Shown: piece after piece, positions 57,997-64,000 of the stretch
How positions within the stretch are numbered: the stretch's first letter is position 1
How the letters are laid out: each line of letters starts with the position of its first letter
Source: Viola odorata
Taxonomy: Eukaryota > Streptophyta > Magnoliopsida > Malpighiales > Violaceae
Reading direction: 5' to 3'
Assembly (NCBI GenBank): GCA_963691705.1
Contig: OY829540.1
Coordinates: 49,946,158 to 50,010,157, forward strand
DNA length: 64,000 nt
Program-made: the position numbers and the translations under genes
Notes under the pieces: generated by a model
Told to the model about the DNA's origin: nothing
The model's input: the letters and a program-made list of their open reading frames with translations, nothing else
The model's database searches: none

Positions 57997-58512
57997 AAAA
58001 GGCTCTAGGACTCCATGAATGCCATAATGGCGCCAAGGTGAATTGAACTTTCCATATATTCGAAGCTTTTTCAATGAACGCAACTATGTATGTTTATTAT
58101 CAGCAGTGGCATTTTAACATTCTTGTCATGGTATTTGTGTTTTGTTTCACATTTGACTCGTAGATTTACATTATTTGCTGTACTTACCAACTTATAACCA
58201 AGATTTTGCTCACTGGAAGTGTTTGGAATGTGGTGTGATTGATGTTCTGCAGTATTTTTTCCTCATATATGGATACTTCGTTAGAGCCTTATTGTTTTAG
58301 ATTTTATTTTTCCATTGCTCTCGCTACGGCATGGGTGCCTAAATGAGCTTCATTTTTGTTAGTTGCCTACTTATGTTACTATTTTGATCTGGTAATAGTT
58401 GCTTATTTTACTTGCCAATTTTATTTTAATAGTTTGAGGTTTGCAATTTTACGGAATTTTGGTTAGAAGTATCATACCATTAAGTTACATGCTCATTCGC
58501 GAGTTGATGATC
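57997..58512. other. PPR pseudogene 3' flank
   Basis: T-rich; nothing recognised. Confidence 0.5.
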
Positions 58513-60200
58513 TATATAATCCTTAAATAGATAAAAATTTGTGCAGTATTTAAAAACAATTATATATAAAATAATAAAAGAAAATGAGTCATGCCTTAAA
58601 CTATCTAGTAAACCAAAATGTAATTTTGGAGTGAAATTAATTTGTGGATTATATAAAATGTAAGTAATTTTTTATTAAGTAGTAATTTACCAATGTAAAA
58701 TTATTTAATGATACAAAAATATATATGGTAAAGAATATAAAAACTGGAAAAAAATTAGAAATCGAAAAAGAACCTTTAAAAAAGAAAAATAGTGTTTGTA
58801 TATTTCTCACTATCCATGAATGTTGTGATAAAAATGTTTTACTTTTTTATAAAATGGGGACGTTTGGGATTGTCGGATACATGCTAAGTTGCTATGTATA
58901 TGGTTAAAAACAATTAATCAAGAAAATAAATTGTTATCAAATTCATTATCCATTTCATTGGGAAAAAAAATTAAAATAAGAATTCCTTTTTTGTGAGGTT
59001 AGTGGTATCATCAATCCATGGTAATGATAATTAATAAAAGATCCCTAAGGTATAAGCAATTCTATATTTTAATCTTTTATGTTTCGGCACCCAAACTTTA
59101 GTTCCTAACATATTAAAATGCATCAAATTTTATTTTTTTCGTCAGAACCCTAACAATGCACTAAAAATCATTTTTTATACTAAAATATTATTCAAAAAAA
59201 TCAAATAATTAAAAACAAATTAATTAAAAAATCAAAAAGTTGTGAAAAATGGGAGATTGTTTTTTTTTACAGATATTTTTTCATAAATAAAAAATTAATA
59301 AAGTTAGGAGAAAGTGAACAAATATAAAATTATTATTTTTTTCTAATATTATTTAATTATATGAAGAAAAATGGATATATAATAATTTTATTTAATTATT
59401 AAAACATATTCTCTGAAAAAAAATCCAATCTCTAGTTTTTTTAATTCTTCATAATTTTTTGAAACTTTTTTATATATTTTATATATTTTTAATATAATTT
59501 TTTTATAATTGTTAATTTCTCTTATTTTTCTCAATTTTTGATAATTTTTTTTATTTTAATAATATTTTAATAGAAAAAGGTATCTACCACTAAAAATGTC
59601 TTGACACTTTAGACGTGGCTAAATTTTATTCGTTCTGTGGTGAGAAGAATTGTGCAGCATTAGATGAGAATGTTACAAAATTTGTTTACAATTAAAAATG
59701 AAACATATTATAAAAAAATAAATTAAAAATTATATAATAAGTGTTACGGAAGATTAATTATAAGTTACAAGTTCGATTTGAACGGTAAAAATAAAATCAC
59801 CTTTAAAGATTAATTATGAGTATCTAGTAACTATGGTCCATGACAACGTTGAATCCTGGAAAAAAAAATTGGGGGGTGGGGGAGATTATTTTTGGGCAAA
59901 CATAAAAGATTAATGAAAATAAAATAAAATTTTAAGAACTGAGAAAATTTAAATTTGATGAAGAAAATATGAAATATTAAAGTAAAAATAATATAAATTT
60001 AAGGAATAGTGATTGGATTTTGGTTATAATACTTAAATAGATAAAAAATGGTGGAATATTTAAAAACAGTTATACATAAAAAAAACTATCTAATAAACAA
60101 AAATGTAATTTTGGAGAACACTTGTGAAATTGATTAATGTGCATTATAAAATGTAAGAATTTTTTTATTAATGCATGTTATTGTAATGATAATTAATAAT

Positions 60201-60638
60201 GGGTGGTGTTATCTTAGAAAATTACTACACTACCATTCTTACATTTTATCTATTTTTTGTAACAAATATTATTTTCAATGCATAAATTTAAAACATTAGT
60301 ATACTTTGATTTTCCCCTTAATTGTCCATCTACATTTGCAAAATACTTTTTCTTTTTACATTAGTATTTAGACTAATCACAAAAAATTGATTTAGATGAA
60401 TGAGCTGCATAAATCCCACGATTCAATATTTTTTTTTCTTCTTTTTATTTTTAAAAAAATTGCTTATACTCAACGTTTCTTTTTCTTTTATTTTTAAAGT
60501 AAGTCTTTTTTTTAAAAAGAGAGAGGATGTAATCACTTTATTTTTAATTTTCATTAAAAACTATATTTGTTATAAAATTAAATAAAACATGAGATGGATA
60601 GTGCAGTAATTTCCTAAGGTGTGAGAATAACACCACCC
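60201..60638. mobile_element. MITE, 438 bp, 8-bp target duplication (hAT-like)
   Basis: Ends are GGGTGGTGTTAT...CTTAGAAAATTACTAC on the left and the inverted match GTGCAGTAATTTCCTAAGG...AATAACACCACCC on the right (TIR ~38 bp with gaps). TTAATAAT flanks both sides (60193-60200, 60639-60646). Copy A of the duplication reads AATTAATA without the insert. An ORF on each strand is low-complexity and not called. Confidence 0.8.
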
Positions 60639-61607
60639 TTAATAATAAGGTAAAATATTTTAAAATCTCTGAGGTAGAAGCAATTTTACATCTTAATCTC
60701 TCATGTTTTGGTACCCAAATTTTAGTCCCTAACATATCAAAACACATCAAACTTTATTTCTTTACATTAAAACCCCTAACAGTGCATTAAAAAATATTAT
60801 ATTTTTATGAAAATATTATTAAAAATCAAAACAATCATAAAAAAATTGAACAATTAAAAAAAATCAAAAAATTATGAAAAGTGGGAGATTGATTTATTTA
60901 CGGATACTTTTTTTCATAGATAAAAAGATAATAAAATTAGGAGAACGTAAACAATTATAAAATTATTAGTTTTTCTAATATTTTATAATTTTATTTAATT
61001 ATTAAAACGTATTCCCAGGAAAAAAATCCAATCCCCGCTTTTTTTAATTCTTCACAACTTTTTGAAACTTTTTTTAGATTTTTAATGTAATTTTTTATAA
61101 TTTATAATTTCTCTTATTTTTTCTGATTTTTTTATAATTTTTTTTATTTTAATGCACTATTAGAGTTTCGAGTATAAATTCTAACAGCAAAGACTAAAAA
61201 TTAATGAAAAAAGGTATTTGCCACTCAAAATGTCTAGAGACTTTAGAGTCTAGACTCAAATTGTCTAAACATTTTAGACGTGGTTTAATCTTGTTCGTTC
61301 TGTGGTGATATGAATTGTAGAGCATTAGATGAGAATATGTTACAAAAGTTTGTTTACAAGTGAAAATGAAACATGTTATAAGAAAACGAATTAAAAATTA
61401 TGTAGTAAGTGTTACAGAAGTTGAATTATAAGTTACAAGTTCGATTTGAACGATAAAGATTAAACCACCTTTAAAGTGGTTGGACACTATGAGTATCCAG
61501 TAACTATGGTCCTTGATAGCTGTGGAGCCTGGATATATTTTTTTTTTAATGGGGGGAGGGGGAGATTTTTTTCCCTTCAATTGGGAAAATATAGAATAAT
61601 GAAAATA

Positions 61608-62602
61608 TGGTCATTAGTAGCACCACCCCTAAACTCTTATTAACTGGCAAATAGACCCCTTAACAAAATAAATTAAGATCGTGGTCTCTCAACTAATTTT
61701 TTTCTGCGTTCTAGTCCCTTCGTTTGAACTTTCGTCCAATAAATTAACGGAACCCTTTGACAGATTTTTTTCATTAGCAGCACCACTTCTAAACTATCAT
61801 TGATTAACAAACAGACCCCCCCAATAAAAAAAATTAGGATCGCGGTTCGTCAACTATTATCGCCTAGCAAATAGGCCCCTAAATATTTTTTTGTTGGATT
61901 CAACTCCCCTAGCTATTTTTTCGTTGTAAAAAGACCCCTCTGTTAGTTTTTCCATCCAAAAGTATAACATATTTACTTTGACCATATATTTTTTTAATTT
62001 CCAAAAAAACTCAGACTCTAAAATAAAATTAAAAAAATATTTTTTAACTTAGTAATTGTTAAGTGCATATCAACATAACTATTTTTCTAAAATCAAAATC
62101 AAAAAGAAAAAAAAATCCATAAAAATGAAAAGAATGTTTATACAAATTTCTAAAGAATTATAAAAAAATGAATTAAAATTAGAAAAAATAGCAACTTTTG
62201 TTGAAAATATCAAGAAAAAATGAAAACATAAAAGCATCGTTGTTAATTTCATATTTTTTGAATAATTTTGTATTTTTTATAACGTTTTAAATTATAATTC
62301 TGATTTTTTTATTTTTTCTGATTTTGTTCAATTTTAAAAATTATTTTGATATTTTTCTCATTTTCTAAAAAATATAAGAAAAAAAAAGTCAAAGAAAATC
62401 CGTGAGGTTTTTGGATGTAAAACTTAATGGAGGTGTCTCTTTGCAAGGAAAAACTAGTTAGGGGAGCTGAATCTAACAAAAAATTATTGAGGGGCTTATT
62501 TGCTAGGCGGTAATAGTTGAGGGACCGTGATCCTAATTTTTTTTATTGAGGGGTCTATTTGCCAGTCAATGAGAGTTCTGGGGGTGGCGCTGCTAATGAC
62601 CC
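61608..62602. mobile_element. Mutator-like MITE, ~995 bp, long inverted repeats, 9-bp target duplication
   Basis: Left end GGTCATTAG(T)AGCACCACCC and right end (inverted) GGTCATTAGCAGCGCCACCC. ATGAAAATA flanks both sides (61599-61607, 62603-62611), and copy A of the duplication has ATGAAAATAAAATAAAATTTT uninterrupted. The right arm pairs over ~190 bp with a second, internal copy of the left end starting near 61771, so the left terminus is duplicated. No transposase ORF was seen. A 9-bp duplication with long TIRs suggests the Mutator group. Confidence 0.82.
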
Positions 62603-62718
62603 ATGAAAATAAAATAAAATTTTAAGGAATATTACGAGAGAATTTAAAATTTATGAAGCAAATATGAAGGATTAAAGTGAAAAGAATATAAATTTATGGA
62701 ACATTGATCGGATGCTCG

Positions 62719-64000
62719 TAAAAAATATAAATGAGTATAACTTAGCACCAAATAACAATGTGGTAAGAGGTTCAATCCTAAGGGAAAACGGTAAGATTTA
62801 AGTTTTCCAATGACCAATCATTTTCAAAACAAATAAGTAACAAAATGAGGTTTTTGGTTGAGAACTTGTGAATTAAAAATAATGAAAACTAATGCAAATT
62901 CAATTGAAAACACGAATGAAGTTGACGTGAAACAAATATGTAGAAGATTCCTAGTAAGGACTAAAGGTTATGTTTCATAAACATTGATCATTGACGCAAA
63001 AATATTCAATTCTGATTTATTAGAAAGCTATAGAAATCAGATCACTTTGACTTCATACTCTCCTCCTATATCAAGTCACTTAAAGAGATACTCTATTAAG
63101 GACCCAAATCACTTAGAAACCTTAAAATTCACTTTTAAGATTTAATAAGTTGATTGATAAAAACAGGGAGAGACTTCCCTTGGCCAAAAGAACGATTCAC
63201 TTGCCCTTTTAGACCAAATTGTTCTCTCTATCTAGCCTTTAAAAACAAATCCTATGCTCATTTTAATCTAGTTATTTATTGTTGTATCCTTTTAACTTTA
63301 TAGACCCAAAGTTATTAGACATAACTATATTTATTCAAGCTAAAACCTGGGTCGATCGAACCACAATTTTAACAAGAGCAAATTAGATCTCACAATATTA
63401 TTGATACGATCCTCGTTAGGCTTGAATCGTTTCTCCTTATGCGATCGTTGTTCAAGTGTGGATTTCCTGCGGAAGTACTTGGATAAACTCAAGCGAGCGC
63501 TGACCCTGCTAAATCGTGATGTCTAGCCAACCCAGCTACGCGTATGAGGTTCTTGATCGAACTTCTAACCCTCTAACCTGCAATTGGTTAGCAACCTAGA
63601 TAGTCGAACACTAGGGGTGAACTTTCGATTTACTTGAGTTGTTCTTCGAGTGTTCGGACTCAAAGGATTCAAGGTTCTGTTAGACTAATTTTCAGAGTAA
63701 TTTAACTCAGGTTTTTGGCAAAAAAAGTCTATTTTATTAATGAGCACAATAAGCTCTATATATAGGCAAAGCCTAATACAAATTTAAGTAAAAGTAGGAA
63801 ACTTATTATAAGTAGAAGTTCTAAACTAAGTAGAAATAGAACTTCTAATCGTATTCGTCCATCTAGCCCTTGCCGCTTGGTATATGTGTGTGGCGTGGCT
63901 AGGATCGTATCATTCCCTTCCCCTTCGAAATGATTCGCCCTCGAATCGGTATCCTTAATGAAAACCATACTCCTCATGTCAGAATACACAAAAGAAACAC
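62719..64000 (-). mobile_element. Possible 3' part of a minus-strand retroelement at the window edge
   Basis: A minus frame entering from the window end reads DSRANHFEGEGNDTILATPH, similar to the D-S-R-x-N-x-F-x-x-G-x-N-D phrase near the polyprotein C-terminus of many plant LTR elements. Downstream (minus) the sequence GCCTATATATAGAGC near 63755-63770 could be an LTR TATA box. No LTR partner or terminal motif can be verified within the window, so boundaries are uncertain. Confidence 0.4.

Larger units (their letters stand above)
58513..62718. repeat. Tandem segmental duplication of an AT-rich ~1.5 kb unit
   Basis: Copy A runs about 58513-60022 and copy B about 60023-62718. Shared landmarks in the same order: ACTTAAATAGATAAAAA (58521, 60029), TTTAGT(T/C)CCTAACATAT (59088, 60719), TTAGACGTGG (59612, 61276) and GGGGAGATT(A/T)TTT (59881, 61559). 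Copy B is longer because it carries the two insertions listed next. No genes were recognised. 59740-59880 has a TTCGATTTGAAC phrase that may be a SINE remnant. Confidence 0.75.

Noticed and set aside
1..64000. CRISPR arrays, bacterial operons, rRNA genes or complete tRNA genes
   Set aside because: No direct-repeat/spacer pattern with constant repeat and unique spacers, no rRNA-like core and no full tRNA cloverleaf was found; tandem arrays here have no unique spacers.

Overview
This is nuclear DNA of a flowering plant, most likely a eudicot. It holds intron-rich genes with GT-AG splice sites, a plant P450, a plant-type PEX5, pentatricopeptide-repeat and FAR1/MULE relics, and many nested plant LTR retrotransposons. 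The species cannot be named from the sequence.

Left part (1 to 27625): a transposon nest. The outer element lies on the minus strand. Its 3' LTR is cut by the window start (1-1693). Its internal region (1694-10092) has no gag or pol and is largely tandem arrays. Its 5' LTR (10093-11445 plus 26593-27625) is split by an inner element. The inner element (11446-26592) is a Ty3/gypsy retrotransposon of the Tat type, also on the minus strand. It has a decayed gag-pol with two RNase H domains, a 6-copy tandem repeat after integrase, and then about 7 kb carrying at least four reading frames on the opposite strand. Two of these are paralogues with a 'putative gypsy type transposon' (Transposase_28-like) domain. 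The inner 5' LTR is truncated by a deletion that also removed about 185 bp of the outer LTR.

Middle part (27626 to 46042): the gene-bearing segment. It holds a small minus-strand ORF with two DLN/EAR-like motifs, a pogo/Tigger-like deletion derivative, a complete 9-exon CYP87-like cytochrome P450 (32148-36132, plus), and a complete 15-exon PEX5 peroxisomal import receptor (37014-46042, minus). The P450 and PEX5 converge, with about 0.9 kb between their stop codons. One PEX5 intron appears to be GC-AG.

Right part (46043 to 64000): relics and repeats. In order: a FAR1/MULE-derived pseudogene, a pair of ~970 bp direct repeats that look like LTRs around a 1.2 kb non-coding interior, a 5'-truncated LINE with a 14-bp target duplication, a foldback hairpin, and a restorer-of-fertility-like PPR pseudogene with several frameshifts. 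An AT-rich region duplicated in tandem follows; its second copy carries two MITE-like insertions whose empty sites are preserved in the first copy. The window ends in what may be the 3' part of another retroelement.

The only genes that look fully functional are the P450 and PEX5. Exon boundaries were set by reading splice sites and by agreement with remembered family protein patterns. No alignment or database search was run.
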